Counted from the stretch's first letter, positions 52,228-61,425 are shown. The stretch is DNA of 64,000 bases from Marinobacter szutsaonensis (GCF_039523335.1 NZ_BAAAFC010000001.1:1240001-1304000); one strand, 5' to 3'. Made by a program: numbers and translations. Notes: generated from the sequence alone by a model not told the origin.

Positions 52228-53583
52228 TCACAAAACGGGTCTGTCGACCAGCTTAATTACCCGCTCCAGCATCGGGTCTTTGCCTTCCTCGCGCCCTTTT
52301 CGGCCAAGGTACTTGAGACGGATGTGTGGCGGGATGCCGACATCTTCGTATATCTCACCGTCGTAGGCCCGGTAGATTTCATTGGACAAGGTCAGGTGCC
52401 AGCCATTTGGCAGATGGCGCTCGAGCGTGTCGGAAAGGATGCCATGGGTAGGCTCGCCAATAAGAGTGAGACGGGGATGCTGCAGCAATGAGAGCACGAA
52501 GATTTCTGCGGCACTGGCCGTTAGCTCGCTGGTCAGCACAAACAGGTTGCCCTGGTAAGTCTCATCGACAGGCGTGACATAAACAGACTGCTTTCCGGTG
52601 AATCCATTGCCATGACGGGCTGACTTGGTGAAAGCCAGCCGTTTGCGATCCATCAGGTACGCTGCAAAGCGCAGTGCGACACCATCGTATCCCCCACCAT
52701 TATTGCGAAGATCGACCACCAGATTGGGGAGCTCGCCAACATCTGCCAGCACCCTCTTCATCACACTATCGACCGCACTGAGATCCGCAGCCGGTTTGCC
52801 TGACTTGCCGCTTTGCCCGGCCATGGCCCGGATGTTCAGGTAACCGATGAGGTCATTAAGGCGTCCCCACTCCACCAGCCGGTTGCCGCCATGGCTAACG
52901 GCGCTTGCGAGATAATCCTCATGGATCACGTCACGCGCCGACTCTTTGAGTTCGCCCAGGTAGCTGGTGAGCTCCCGGTCATCATTGGCGTCTTCAAGTT
53001 CCTGTGTCAGCCGCCTGAAGAGCGCCGGCTGGGCACCTGCGCTGTAATGACCCCAGGGTGAATGCAGACGAATATGGCCATCCTTCAGGGGCCGTAGCAT
53101 CGCAACCATGATGGCAAAGAGCGTTTCCTGTGATGTGTTCGCGTTAATCTGGGGAAGATAGTCATGATGCGCCCGGTCCCAGGCCACACCCTTGAGTTCA
53201 AACAGGGCGTATTGCTCGTGAAAGGTTCGCCAGAAAACATCAAAGTTGTATTGTGGATCCTTTGCCCTGTGCCTGTGACTTTCAGTGACAGTGGCGGGCA
53301 ATCCTTTCAGGCGACGGAAGCTGATGCGTGCTACGCCAGTTACCCGATGGGCACTGAACGCCTGGCCACCAGGGGATACCGCCAAATCGTCGTAATAGTG
53401 GCCAAGTTCTTCAATACTGCCCGCATGAACCTTCAGGCAGCTGATGCTGGTTTCTTCAAAAAGGGTGTACCAATCTTCCTCGATCAGCAACACATTGCCG
53501 TAACCCTGAGAACGCCAGACACCCTGCAGGCGCGCAAAATCAGGGCTGGAAAGGGAACTGCCGCGGCGTTGGGCGATTTTCAT
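52228..53583 (-). CDS. S41 family peptidase (C-terminal processing type)
   Basis: 451 residues from ATG 53583, which has a ribosome site; a longer frame exists upstream. The S41 core is visible: YFNIRAM-like LIGYLNIRAMAGQ, NLVVDLRNNGGGYDGVALRFAAYLMD, and the active-site LTSELTASAAEIFVLSLLQHP (Ser), with the Lys region in VGIPPHIRLKYL less clear. The N-terminal 180 residues are a helical unit without a clear PDZ. No signal peptide was found, so it is cytoplasmic, as in tricorn-like forms. It may degrade peptides; substrate unknown. Confidence 0.85.
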   Translation of the reverse strand: MKIAQRRGSSLSSPDFARLQGVWRSQGYGNVLLIEEDWYTLFEETSISCLKVHAGSIEELGHYYDDLAVSPGGQAFSAHRVTGVARISFRRLKGLPATVTESHRHRAKDPQYNFDVFWRTFHEQYALFELKGVAWDRAHHDYLPQINANTSQETLFAIMVAMLRPLKDGHIRLHSPWGHYSAGAQPALFRRLTQELEDANDDRELTSYLGELKESARDVIHEDYLASAVSHGGNRLVEWGRLNDLIGYLNIRAMAGQSGKSGKPAADLSAVDSVMKRVLADVGELPNLVVDLRNNGGGYDGVALRFAAYLMDRKRLAFTKSARHGNGFTGKQSVYVTPVDETYQGNLFVLTSELTASAAEIFVLSLLQHPRLTLIGEPTHGILSDTLERHLPNGWHLTLSNEIYRAYDGEIYEDVGIPPHIRLKYLGRKGREEGKDPMLERVIKLVDRPVL

Positions 53584-53611
53584 AGAGGACTCCAGGTTCG
53601 CTAGCTCCGCG

Positions 53612-54301
53612 CTACCATATGACGTCCCGCAGGGACCGCTCAATCTGACCACCACAGTAGGCCTTACCCAACTCCTTTCGCTGATCCTCAAGAAAAGGCC
53701 TGATCGACGGACGGTCTTCCACTCGCTGGCATAGACCCGCCACCCGGGGGGCGTTGTGTTCCAGATCTCCGGCGAGTTCCGGAAAGCTGTGGAGGAGGGT
53801 GCCAAACAGTGCAGCAGTTGCGATATCGGCCACCGTGAGCCTGGAGCCCAGCAGATAGCCCGCGTTCGGCTTGAGGAGGTGCGCCTGGCCGGTCTTTTCG
53901 AAAATGGCCATCCAGTCGGCCAGGCGATGGGTCCGGAATTCGGCCCATGAATCCTGATCCCACATCACTGTGCCATGGTAGTTGGTGATTTCCATGAGAA
54001 TATCATTGCAGTCCAGAATCACCTTCAGAGCGAGGGTGTGTTGCTCAGGCTCGTCGGGAAGAAAATGGTAGGCCTTCGCCAGATGCATGAGAATCGCCGG
54101 CATCTGGGCGAACCAGACCTGGGCCCTGCAGTCGTAAAGATAGGGTGGTGCCATCCCGGGGTACTGGATGTTCAGGTTTTTATCAGGGTAGACCTCGCTG
54201 GCATCCAGCTTGCGGTAATCCGCCCGAACCTCCTCCAGAAAAAGTTGAATAAAATTACCGCGAAAGGGCAGGCCCCAGTAATAGAGTTCGTAGTCCTGCA
54301 T
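53612..54301 (-). CDS. Glutathione S-transferase family protein
   Basis: 229 residues. The N-terminus YYWGLPFRGNFIQLFLEEVRADYRKLDASE is a GST-like thioredoxin domain in which the usual activating Ser/Cys is not obvious; GMAPPYLYDC stands at the cis-Pro position. The helical C-terminal half includes YLLGSRLTVADIATAALFGTLLHSFPE, the N-capping box of GSTs. An atypical GST, perhaps with a non-detoxifying role. 28 bases upstream of the S41 gene, same strand. Confidence 0.85.
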   Translation of the reverse strand: MQDYELYYWGLPFRGNFIQLFLEEVRADYRKLDASEVYPDKNLNIQYPGMAPPYLYDCRAQVWFAQMPAILMHLAKAYHFLPDEPEQHTLALKVILDCNDILMEITNYHGTVMWDQDSWAEFRTHRLADWMAIFEKTGQAHLLKPNAGYLLGSRLTVADIATAALFGTLLHSFPELAGDLEHNAPRVAGLCQRVEDRPSIRPFLEDQRKELGKAYCGGQIERSLRDVIW

Positions 54302-54445
54302 TGTGACTCTCCCACTCTGACAGTTGAGAAGATAACTGTTGTCTGGAAGTGTAGCGCACAGGAAAGGACCCGATCCGAAAGCCAGGTCTATTCAACTCAA
54401 TACCGCTGGTTTAGCAGCCTGGTTTCAAAAGCCGACAATGTTGGG

Positions 54446-54482
54446 GAAAACCGGGGCTGAAAATAGATCTGTCCCGGTTTTC
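54446..54482 (+). repeat. REP-like motif with a full palindrome
   Basis: GAAAACCGGG (54446-54455) and CCCGGTTTTC (54473-54482) are perfect 10-base inverted arms; the loop holds AATAGATCTGT. This is the only copy where both arms are complete, giving the likely original hairpin of the family. Confidence 0.8.
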
Positions 54483-54483
54483 A

Positions 54484-54669
54484 ATGAGCCAGATGCTTGA
54501 AGAGATAGTGCGAATTGCGGGCGTAACAGTTGAGGACGTCTGGATCTATCTGCAGGATATTCCAGCCACTCAGATGATCGAGTTTGGCCGGTTTCTGCCT
54601 GCGCCGGGAAATGAAGCTGAATGGGAACGGGGAATGACTTCGGAAACGCGGGCTAGGTTACCCGATTAA
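54484..54669 (+). pseudogene. Tautomerase-family C-terminal fragment
   Basis: 61 codons: EEIVRIAGVTVEDVWIYLQDIPATQMIEFGRFLPAPGNEAEWER matches the C-terminal half of 4-oxalocrotonate tautomerase-like (Tautomerase_3) proteins. The N-terminal half with catalytic Pro1 is absent; the ATG comes directly after the REP-like palindrome, so the gene seems cut at that site. A functional short product is unlikely. Confidence 0.65.
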
Positions 54670-54711
54670 TGGGACGCTGGGGCTCGAGGAGAAGCTTCAG
54701 GATTGCTTATT

Positions 54712-54741
54712 AACCCCGGAAATAGATCTGTCTCGGTTTTT
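54712..54741 (+). repeat. REP-like motif
   Basis: ACCCCGGAAATAGATCTGTC followed by TCGGTTTTT. It lies 43 bases after the tautomerase fragment, so two copies bracket that fragment (54446-54482 and here). Confidence 0.7.
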
Positions 54742-54769
54742 AGTTTCGCATTCTCCATTTTTGCAATTT

Positions 54770-55333
54770 TTATGAATGTGGACCTGACTCATCCAGATTT
54801 TTCAGAAAAACAATCCTAAGTATCTCATTTAAAAGTTGTGCGAGGCTAAATTCATGCTTCCAAGCTCTGCCATTATGCCTACCCTCAACTAATACCATAA
54901 CTACTTTGTCTTTATATAATCCAACAGGCTTATCAAGTTCTCGCCCCTTAGACTCAGGTGGGCTAGGCAGGACAATAGTATCCTGCTTTTTCACCGAAAA
55001 ACTTATTCTTGATTGATGAATCAACTTATTGAGGGCCCACCTTATGTCACGCAAAGATATCTCTTCGACACCCTGATAATTTTTTACACGAACCTGATGT
55101 CGCTCATATCTCTTCAATAACTCCTCCCGATCATCGAGAAAACGCAATTTAGCCGCCATCTCTAACATGTATTCCGCTAGAAGCACACTGGCTCGGTTAT
55201 CAATAACATCAGCAACGTACTGAAACTGTCGGAAACTATCCTCACTTCGGCGCTGCCTAATCAGCATATCCGAAAGAGAAAAAATCATAAGACATTGGTC
55301 AGTTACTGTAGCTATACTCGGAATAAAGCTCAT
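54770..55333 (-). CDS. Hypothetical protein, island, 187 residues
   Basis: From ATG 55333 with AGGAG ten bases upstream. No membrane helix; helical N-terminal half (FRQFQYVADVIDNRASVLLAEYMLEMAAKLRFLDDREELLKRYERHQ) and a more beta-rich end with KVVMVLVEGRHNGRAWKHEFSLAQLLNEILRIVFL. Codon use and AT content differ from the core genes, suggesting transfer. I do not recognise the family. Confidence 0.6.
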   Translation of the reverse strand: MSFIPSIATVTDQCLMIFSLSDMLIRQRRSEDSFRQFQYVADVIDNRASVLLAEYMLEMAAKLRFLDDREELLKRYERHQVRVKNYQGVEEISLRDIRWALNKLIHQSRISFSVKKQDTIVLPSPPESKGRELDKPVGLYKDKVVMVLVEGRHNGRAWKHEFSLAQLLNEILRIVFLKNLDESGPHS

Positions 55334-55560
55334 AGACAAAATACTCCTCGTGCGACTCAGTCAGTTTGATATTTCAAAACTCCGTCTACCGATTTTTTTC
55401 GCCTATGACACCGACCGCGAGTTCCATGTCATCGACAGCCTCCTCTCAAGTTGTCAACCTCTCTCTGCTTAAGGACGAAGTCATCACTTAGTCTAAATTC
55501 TAAAAAATAAATATTTCTCGGTTTCCACATTATTCGGCAATCAACGAAACCGAAGCTAGC

Positions 55561-56499
55561 TCAATCTATCCCGCTTTGCCCTAGAGCATCGATAGCTCGG
55601 GCGGTCATAATGGCCACCGCAACTGATGAAATGACTAATGGAATTAGGTCGGCAGGATGGGGGCTATCGATATAGCAATCGAATAAGTCCAGCTCAACAA
55701 CATCAACCAGACCATCAAGGATACCGATAGCTCTGTGGTAATCGTGATGGAGAGCCTGATTCCTATCGAGCGGGAAAACCGTATACTGTAATCGTTTTCT
55801 CTCAACCTGCAGCACTTCCAGCTCCCTTTCGAGTGTCGGCTTTAGTTGCTCAAACTCATCTCGAAACCTCTTAAGCCTTCCGCCAGGCTCCCATGCTTTC
55901 GCCCATATTTGACCCCACTCCTCGCCACTGACTCGTCGATCGAGCTGATAATATGCCCATCTGAATGCCGATGATTTGGAGATGCTTGTTCTTCTGTCCG
56001 GCATCCCAAAAGTAGATTCAAAATCGACATATGTACGGTCTGCCACCTTCAAAAGCGTGCGATATTCTGAATCCGATAATTGCCCCATACCGTTTCGAAT
56101 TACTGAAAAAATATCATGCCGCGCTCGATCATAATATTTTCCATAATTCGTTGAATGCCGCTCCAGCATCTCTCCGGCATTACTGAGTACATGTCTGAGC
56201 GGACGTGGATCAGTACCACCAGCTTCACGATGATCAAATCGTTCAACTTCTCTAGGCCATCTAGTCCATACATCGATGGAGCATTGGTGCAATTTTCTAG
56301 CCTGAATGGAAACCGTTTCTAAAACATCGGCAAGTTTTCGTGATGCTTCGCCATGATGAATAGCAAGCGCACTTTGCTCAGCGATCACTTTGGACTCTCG
56401 ACTGACTCTAAGAGAGTTAAATGCAGCGATTGCCGCCGCCACACCCGCAAAGGCAGAAAGCGCGGATGGGGCAAAATCCATCCAATACTTATAATCCAT
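55561..56499 (-). CDS. Hypothetical membrane-linked protein, island, 312 residues
   Basis: From ATG 56499 (GGAGAG site). The N-terminus has a short hydrophobic helix (FAPSALSAFAGVAAAIAAFNSL), followed by a coiled region (VSRESKVIAEQSALAIHHGEASRKLADVLETVS), a long helical middle with REVERFDHREAGG and VERKRLQYTVFPLDRN, and a C-terminal membrane helix (LIPLVISSVAVAIMTARAI). This shape resembles membrane-tethered sensor-like proteins in phage-defence islands, an analogy only. It is divergent from the nuclease-like gene at 56683. Confidence 0.6.
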   Translation of the reverse strand: MDYKYWMDFAPSALSAFAGVAAAIAAFNSLRVSRESKVIAEQSALAIHHGEASRKLADVLETVSIQARKLHQCSIDVWTRWPREVERFDHREAGGTDPRPLRHVLSNAGEMLERHSTNYGKYYDRARHDIFSVIRNGMGQLSDSEYRTLLKVADRTYVDFESTFGMPDRRTSISKSSAFRWAYYQLDRRVSGEEWGQIWAKAWEPGGRLKRFRDEFEQLKPTLERELEVLQVERKRLQYTVFPLDRNQALHHDYHRAIGILDGLVDVVELDLFDCYIDSPHPADLIPLVISSVAVAIMTARAIDALGQSGID

Positions 56500-56682
56500 A
56501 TACTGCTCTCCAAAAACTCCCAAGATACCGCTTCGCGAGCGATTGCGCCCGTGGTTTGCACCATCGTAATCAAACAGACGCATTTCCGTTACCGGCCCTC
56601 ATTTTACATTTCCTTACCTCAAATTCAGACAGACCTCTTTATCGCTGCTAGTCTTTAGTAGGAAACTATATCTAAGAAAAGC

Positions 56683-58041
56683 ATGGAGCTAGCTGTGAAA
56701 GACCGTCCTGACTTCCTCACCGGCGGGGAACCTGCCCGACTCATTCCGATAGCCGCAGACAGCGCAAGAGAGCAGAAATCCGTCTCCATTATTCTCGCGG
56801 GCCTCCGCTCCGTACTTGAGTTGCGTCAGTCGCTGCTGAAATCACTAAACGTGCGCGTTGGAACGAGTGCCACCCTGGAAGCCTGGACCGAAGTTGTTTT
56901 CCAGAACGAGGATAAGAAGACGGTCAAGCTGAAGGATCGGCCGGATGGGTTGCTGATCCTTCGCACCGGCCGGCGTGAATGGCGGGCATTGATCGAAGCC
57001 AAAGTTAACAACGACACCGTTAGTGAAGACCAGGTCTCCCGTTATCTGCAACAGGCGAAAGCCCACAAACTGGACGCCGTGATCACCATCACCAACCAAT
57101 TTGCCGCATTGCCAACGCACCACCCGGTAAAAATCCCGAAGAACGCCACAAAGTCCGTTACTCTCTACCATTGGTCATGGGCATTTATCCGGACCCAGTG
57201 CCAGCTGCTGCTCAAGAACGACAGCGTTGAAGATCAGGATCAGGTTTTCATCCTCAGCGAGATACTTCGATACTTGGAAAGCGACCGCTCCGGTATCAGC
57301 CATTTCGACCAGATGAACGCCGAGTGGAAAGACGTCGTCAACAAAGTGAAGAGCAACGCCCCACTCGCCAAAACCAGTGACGAAGTTCAGAACACCATCG
57401 CCGCGTGGCATCAGGAACAACGGGATCTATGCCTAATAATGTCCCGACTGACAGGCAGTGACGTTTCCCTGAAACTAAAAAATGACCACAGGCTAAACCC
57501 TGCCAAACGCCTGAAGGACGATGCCGAAGCTTTCTGCAAAGCTCCGATACTTCAATGCGCACTCAATATCATTAACGCAGCGGCAGACCTTGAGGTAATA
57601 GCAGACCTTCAGCGCCGCATGGTCTACTGCTCAATGCGACTGACAGCACCGAAGGATAAGCAAAGCACCAAAGCCAGGGTTAACTGGCTTCTGCGCCAAC
57701 TAAAGAAAACTGAGCCAGCCGGAATGTTCATTCGCGCCACGCGGCCCGGTAAAGCAGAAACAACTTACCAGGCTCTGAAAGATTTACGAGACTCGCCGGA
57801 GTTGCTGGAATCAGATACTTCAAACACCGCTGCTACTACTCTGGAAGTGATTTATGAGTTAGATCTGGCCGGGAAGTTCAGTGGGCGGAAGGTATTTGTC
57901 GAGGAGCTGGAAAAAGCAGTGCCTCATTTCTATCAAGAGGCCGGACAGCTGTTAAAGGCATGGACGCCGCCGCCGCCAAAAATCTCGAATACAGAAAGCG
58001 AGCACAAACTTAGAAGTGAAGCAATTACCCTAGAGCACTAG
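56683..58041 (+). CDS. PD-(D/E)XK nuclease-like protein
   Basis: 452 residues; ATG 56683, or GTG 56695 which has GGAG eight bases upstream. The core LKDRPDGLLILRTGRREWRALIEAKVNND with Asp88, Glu105-x-Lys107 and Gln117 (DQVSRYLQQA) is the PD-(D/E)XK arrangement of restriction-type nucleases, after an N-terminal helical part (KSVSIILAGLRSVLEL) and before a long helical C-terminus. No other catalytic domain is visible. Predicted DNA nuclease. It lies 80 bases upstream of the two-gene helicase module and on the same strand, so all three may act together. Confidence 0.7.
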   Translation: MELAVKDRPDFLTGGEPARLIPIAADSAREQKSVSIILAGLRSVLELRQSLLKSLNVRVGTSATLEAWTEVVFQNEDKKTVKLKDRPDGLLILRTGRREWRALIEAKVNNDTVSEDQVSRYLQQAKAHKLDAVITITNQFAALPTHHPVKIPKNATKSVTLYHWSWAFIRTQCQLLLKNDSVEDQDQVFILSEILRYLESDRSGISHFDQMNAEWKDVVNKVKSNAPLAKTSDEVQNTIAAWHQEQRDLCLIMSRLTGSDVSLKLKNDHRLNPAKRLKDDAEAFCKAPILQCALNIINAAADLEVIADLQRRMVYCSMRLTAPKDKQSTKARVNWLLRQLKKTEPAGMFIRATRPGKAETTYQALKDLRDSPELLESDTSNTAATTLEVIYELDLAGKFSGRKVFVEELEKAVPHFYQEAGQLLKAWTPPPPKISNTESEHKLRSEAITLEH

Positions 58042-58121
58042 AGCGCTTCCGTTCCTAGCTCTACATTAAACCGCAAACATATCTTGCAAAAACAAACCAA
58101 AACCAGGAATTAAGTGTCAAA

Positions 58122-58922
58122 ATGTCGCGAGTCAGAGACATGGTGGACTGCACACAAATCAGTCGCCCAACTCAAGGAAGTATCTTTAACTTCGCACACC
58201 ATGAGGACTATCCCTCAGATGAAATACTTGGGCTACTTATAACTGCACGTTGCGATATCGCGAATGATAAAGCAGATAAATTCAGCTATTTACCAACCAT
58301 TCCGTTAGGAATATGGTGCAAAAAAGAGCTTCCAGCGATTTTAAAAGCTAGAGAATCAAAGTCGGTAGAGAATCAACTAAATACTTATTTGAAAAAAACA
58401 AACCTAACCACCAACTCAGTCAAAATATATGGCTTCAACAACATCAGGACTGTTTTTAACAACCAACTCGGAAGAAAAGATAAAGAAAAAGGTCTCGAAA
58501 AATTAGACCGTTACGAAGCCCTAACAAAAAGCTCGGACCATCATTACTTAAAAACCTACTTCGAAAAAGAAATTGAATTAATATTCAAAGATATAATAAA
58601 AAACAAACACATGAGCTATTTTTTCATCGACGAAATTGGAAGTTATGGGCCATGCATTACAAACCTTAGAGAGGTTTCCCACATGGATAGTAATGCAGCC
58701 AAAATTATCAGTGGAGGCATTGAGTTACATAAATTAACCGACAGAAAATCACCAATTAATTGCATAAACAACATAGATCCAGATGGGATTGCATGCCTGA
58801 TCGGGCAATTAAGATCACCATATATTGAACTTCTAATGCAACGATTTGCAGAAAATTTCACACGCATAGGTATAGATGATCCATCGGACGACTTAATCAG
58901 CTCAATTGCCACCAGATTCTGA
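58122..58922 (+). CDS. Unknown protein of the helicase module, 266 residues
   Basis: AT-rich gene (visibly about 35-40 percent GC against nearer 57 in the core). No membrane helix. Near the N-terminus GLLITARCDIANDKADKFSYLPTIPLG contains a short CDIAN-type motif as in several small families where a Cys-Asp-Ile follows a strand; I cannot assign it to a named family. The middle is Lys-rich and helical (KKTNLTTNSVKIYGFNNIRT, EKLDRYEALTKSSDHHYLKTYFEKEIELIFKD). The stop lies 4 bases before the helicase ATG, so the two genes are translationally linked. Confidence 0.6.
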   Translation: MSRVRDMVDCTQISRPTQGSIFNFAHHEDYPSDEILGLLITARCDIANDKADKFSYLPTIPLGIWCKKELPAILKARESKSVENQLNTYLKKTNLTTNSVKIYGFNNIRTVFNNQLGRKDKEKGLEKLDRYEALTKSSDHHYLKTYFEKEIELIFKDIIKNKHMSYFFIDEIGSYGPCITNLREVSHMDSNAAKIISGGIELHKLTDRKSPINCINNIDPDGIACLIGQLRSPYIELLMQRFAENFTRIGIDDPSDDLISSIATRF

Positions 58923-58926
58923 GATT

Positions 58927-61182
58927 ATGATGAAATATATTGCAGCGGACATTAACACAGTCAAAGAAATAATATCATCAAGAAAGCTTCAATCCTCAGA
59001 GTATGAAGAGGGATTTGCTCTATCAAACACACTAAAAAATGGTGACGACTTCGAAATCCAGGGTCAAATAAAAAGCATCAGATCAGAAAATGGCATATTC
59101 CTCATCACACCAAAAAAAAACGAAAACAAGTTATTAATTTTCGACACTTCAGGGTTTAATGGATTCAATAGAAGCAACCAAGAAATTATTGCAATCATTC
59201 AAAAAACTTGCAGGCTTGCTTTGAAGCTCTGGAGTAGAATCGGATTTAGCCCATGCGAACGAATAATACAAGGAACGAATTATGTCGCACTAATTCCACT
59301 TCAGTTTTTACCAGGTAAGTCTTACAAGGTAATATTGGACAAACGACCAGACAGTAAACGTCAAGAACGTCGGGGCAACGAACACTTCTTGGTTTTTGCT
59401 GATGGGACTGGCATGAGTGACCTATCTCCATCTATGGCAACCTTCCGAGATGCAGAAAAGGACTACCTTAAGGTAAATAATGAGAGCATTTTCATCACAC
59501 CTGAATCAGAGATTGAGGAAGGTTTTATAAAAATCTCAGATGCTCCAAAAAATAAAGCAAGCAATATATCGCCCTTCATGGGAATGAATTTTTGGAGGGA
59601 AAACCTGACTGACTCTCAGAAAGACTTTGTATTCTCAGAACGCTTAGGACCAGATATTCTCAAAGGCGCAGCGGGGACAGGAAAGACGCTTAGCTTAGCT
59701 CTAAGATGCGTTCATCAACTTAGCCAACATAAAGATAAAAATCAGGCGATAAAGTCGGTATTTTTTACGCATAGCATCGCAACAAAAAATCACATTGAAA
59801 CATTAATCGCTTCTAACGGGGGGGAGGAGTTTTTAGAAAAAAACTCGCCTCAGCACGTAACCGTAACAACTCTTCAAGAATGGTGCATAGAAAACTTAGG
59901 TGCAAAAATTTCTGCTACAGAATATCTCGACAAAGATGCTTTGGAATCGAAGAATCTCCAACTTCTATACATAATAGAGTCTTTCGAGGAATTTCTTTCA
60001 ACTGAATTTGAATCAAGCAAACAGTTTATATCTAAAACTCTTATAGATTTTTTTCAAAAAAATGATCCTTGGACTATTTCAGTCTACCTACAAAACGAAA
60101 TATCTACTTACATAAAGGGTCGGGCGAGCGAAGATTTTGACATATACAAAAAGCTCAATAGAGGAAAAAACTCCATCCCTCTTAGCTCAGACGAAGATTT
60201 TAGTACGATATTTTTTCTATTCAATATCTACCAAGAAAAACTGGTCAACCTTAATCTTTTTGACAGTGACGATATAACCATTTCAGCACTTCAAGAGACA
60301 TCAACACCGATTTGGAAAAGACGTCGTATCAAGGAAGGATACGACGTCCTATACATTGATGAGACACATCTATTCAATGTTAATGAACTCAGCTTATTTC
60401 ACAACCTTTTAAAACACGACAATACTAATATCGTATTCACTATTGATCGATCTCAAGCCGTAGGTGACTCGAGCATTACCGCTAGTGAAGTTACGGACAC
60501 CATACGAATTAGCGGAAAGGAGCAAGTCGACCACGGTTTCCAGACCGTTTTTCGTTGCTCAAGTGAGATAATCAATCTGGGCAGCTGCGTGCTCGCATCA
60601 GGAGCTACTCTATTCTCTCACCTAGAAAATCCTTTATCCGGGGTTAACGGTGGTTTCATCGAAGAAGAAGAGAGTAAGTGTCAAACTCCATATTTAATCG
60701 AAGAGTCCGGTGAAATAAATACCATCAAAAGAGCTTTTTCTGAAGCAGAAGAGCTAGCCAAAAGACTCCAAGTATCTAAGAGCAAGATCCTCATTGTTCC
60801 TTGTGACGACAAGATGCTTGAATCAATGACAGAGTATTGCTCTGATGAAAATTTATTATGCAACACCATTCATAAACGGGGCGATTATTCAACGGTCAAA
60901 AAAGCTGAGGACGAGGATTCGTTTTTGATAGGAGGCATCGATTACATTGGCGGACTTGAGTTTCCGGCCGTTGTAATAGCTGGAATTGACAAAGATAGAT
61001 TTCCGCCAAAGATTTCTACAAACGGTGAATCTAGCCATTATTTGAAATACTCTGCATTCAACCGATTATACGTAGCAATTACAAGAGCAAAATTCACCGT
61101 TGCCTTCATAAATGACAAGTCAAAGGGAGTAAGTGAAACTATAAATGCGGCACTCAATGAGGGGCTAATCAACAAACAGTGA
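58927..61182 (+). CDS. SF1 (UvrD/Rep-like) helicase with novel N-terminal domain
   Basis: 751 residues from ATG 58927. Residues 1-240 are a domain I do not recognise (DTSGFNGFNRSNQEII, ILDKRPDSKRQERRGNEHFLVF). The helicase core follows: Walker A GAAGTGKTLSL near 247-257, SF1 motif Ia-like VFFTHSIATKN, DETH box VLYIDETHLFNVNEL near 475, FQTVFRCSSEI (motif IV-like) and the closing motif VI region FNRLYVAITRAKFTVAF. IGGLEFPAVVIAGID matches motif V of UvrD. It has no nuclease domain of its own; the nuclease-like gene upstream may supply it. Confidence 0.85.
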   Translation: MMKYIAADINTVKEIISSRKLQSSEYEEGFALSNTLKNGDDFEIQGQIKSIRSENGIFLITPKKNENKLLIFDTSGFNGFNRSNQEIIAIIQKTCRLALKLWSRIGFSPCERIIQGTNYVALIPLQFLPGKSYKVILDKRPDSKRQERRGNEHFLVFADGTGMSDLSPSMATFRDAEKDYLKVNNESIFITPESEIEEGFIKISDAPKNKASNISPFMGMNFWRENLTDSQKDFVFSERLGPDILKGAAGTGKTLSLALRCVHQLSQHKDKNQAIKSVFFTHSIATKNHIETLIASNGGEEFLEKNSPQHVTVTTLQEWCIENLGAKISATEYLDKDALESKNLQLLYIIESFEEFLSTEFESSKQFISKTLIDFFQKNDPWTISVYLQNEISTYIKGRASEDFDIYKKLNRGKNSIPLSSDEDFSTIFFLFNIYQEKLVNLNLFDSDDITISALQETSTPIWKRRRIKEGYDVLYIDETHLFNVNELSLFHNLLKHDNTNIVFTIDRSQAVGDSSITASEVTDTIRISGKEQVDHGFQTVFRCSSEIINLGSCVLASGATLFSHLENPLSGVNGGFIEEEESKCQTPYLIEESGEINTIKRAFSEAEELAKRLQVSKSKILIVPCDDKMLESMTEYCSDENLLCNTIHKRGDYSTVKKAEDEDSFLIGGIDYIGGLEFPAVVIAGIDKDRFPPKISTNGESSHYLKYSAFNRLYVAITRAKFTVAFINDKSKGVSETINAALNEGLINKQ

Positions 61183-61202
61183 CACTGAGGATTTCTTTGG
61201 TT

Positions 61203-61228
61203 GGAGGCGCTTCTCAGAAAGCGCCTTT
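61203..61228. terminator. Stem-loop after the helicase gene
   Basis: AGGCGCTT (61205-61212) and AAGCGCCT (61219-61226) are perfect 8-base arms with a 6-base loop, 20 bases after the helicase stop; a short T stretch follows. A plausible end of the island transcript. Confidence 0.45.
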
Positions 61229-61425
61229 AACCGAAGTAGATCAATCTAGTCTGCCAGTCTATTGTAAGAGCAATGACCTGCGGTAAAACCATCATCCAAC
61301 AAAATTTCATGCAAAATTTCTTTACGTTAAACAATTACCGATATAATGAGCGTGAAAAATTATGTATAGCCTATGATAAAATTGCTGCTGTTCTGGCCAA
61401 AGCCTAAACTGAACAATCTAGCTAA

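Noticed and set aside
36200..54800. Integron-like array of single-gene cassettes
   Set aside because: Unrelated genes in both orientations with repeats between them suggested it, but there is no integrase gene in view and the repeat lacks the GTTRRRY core-site layout of attC.
55499..55530. ATAAATATTTCTCGGTTTCC as a further REP-like copy
   Set aside because: Too many changes from the core in an AT-rich region; may be chance.
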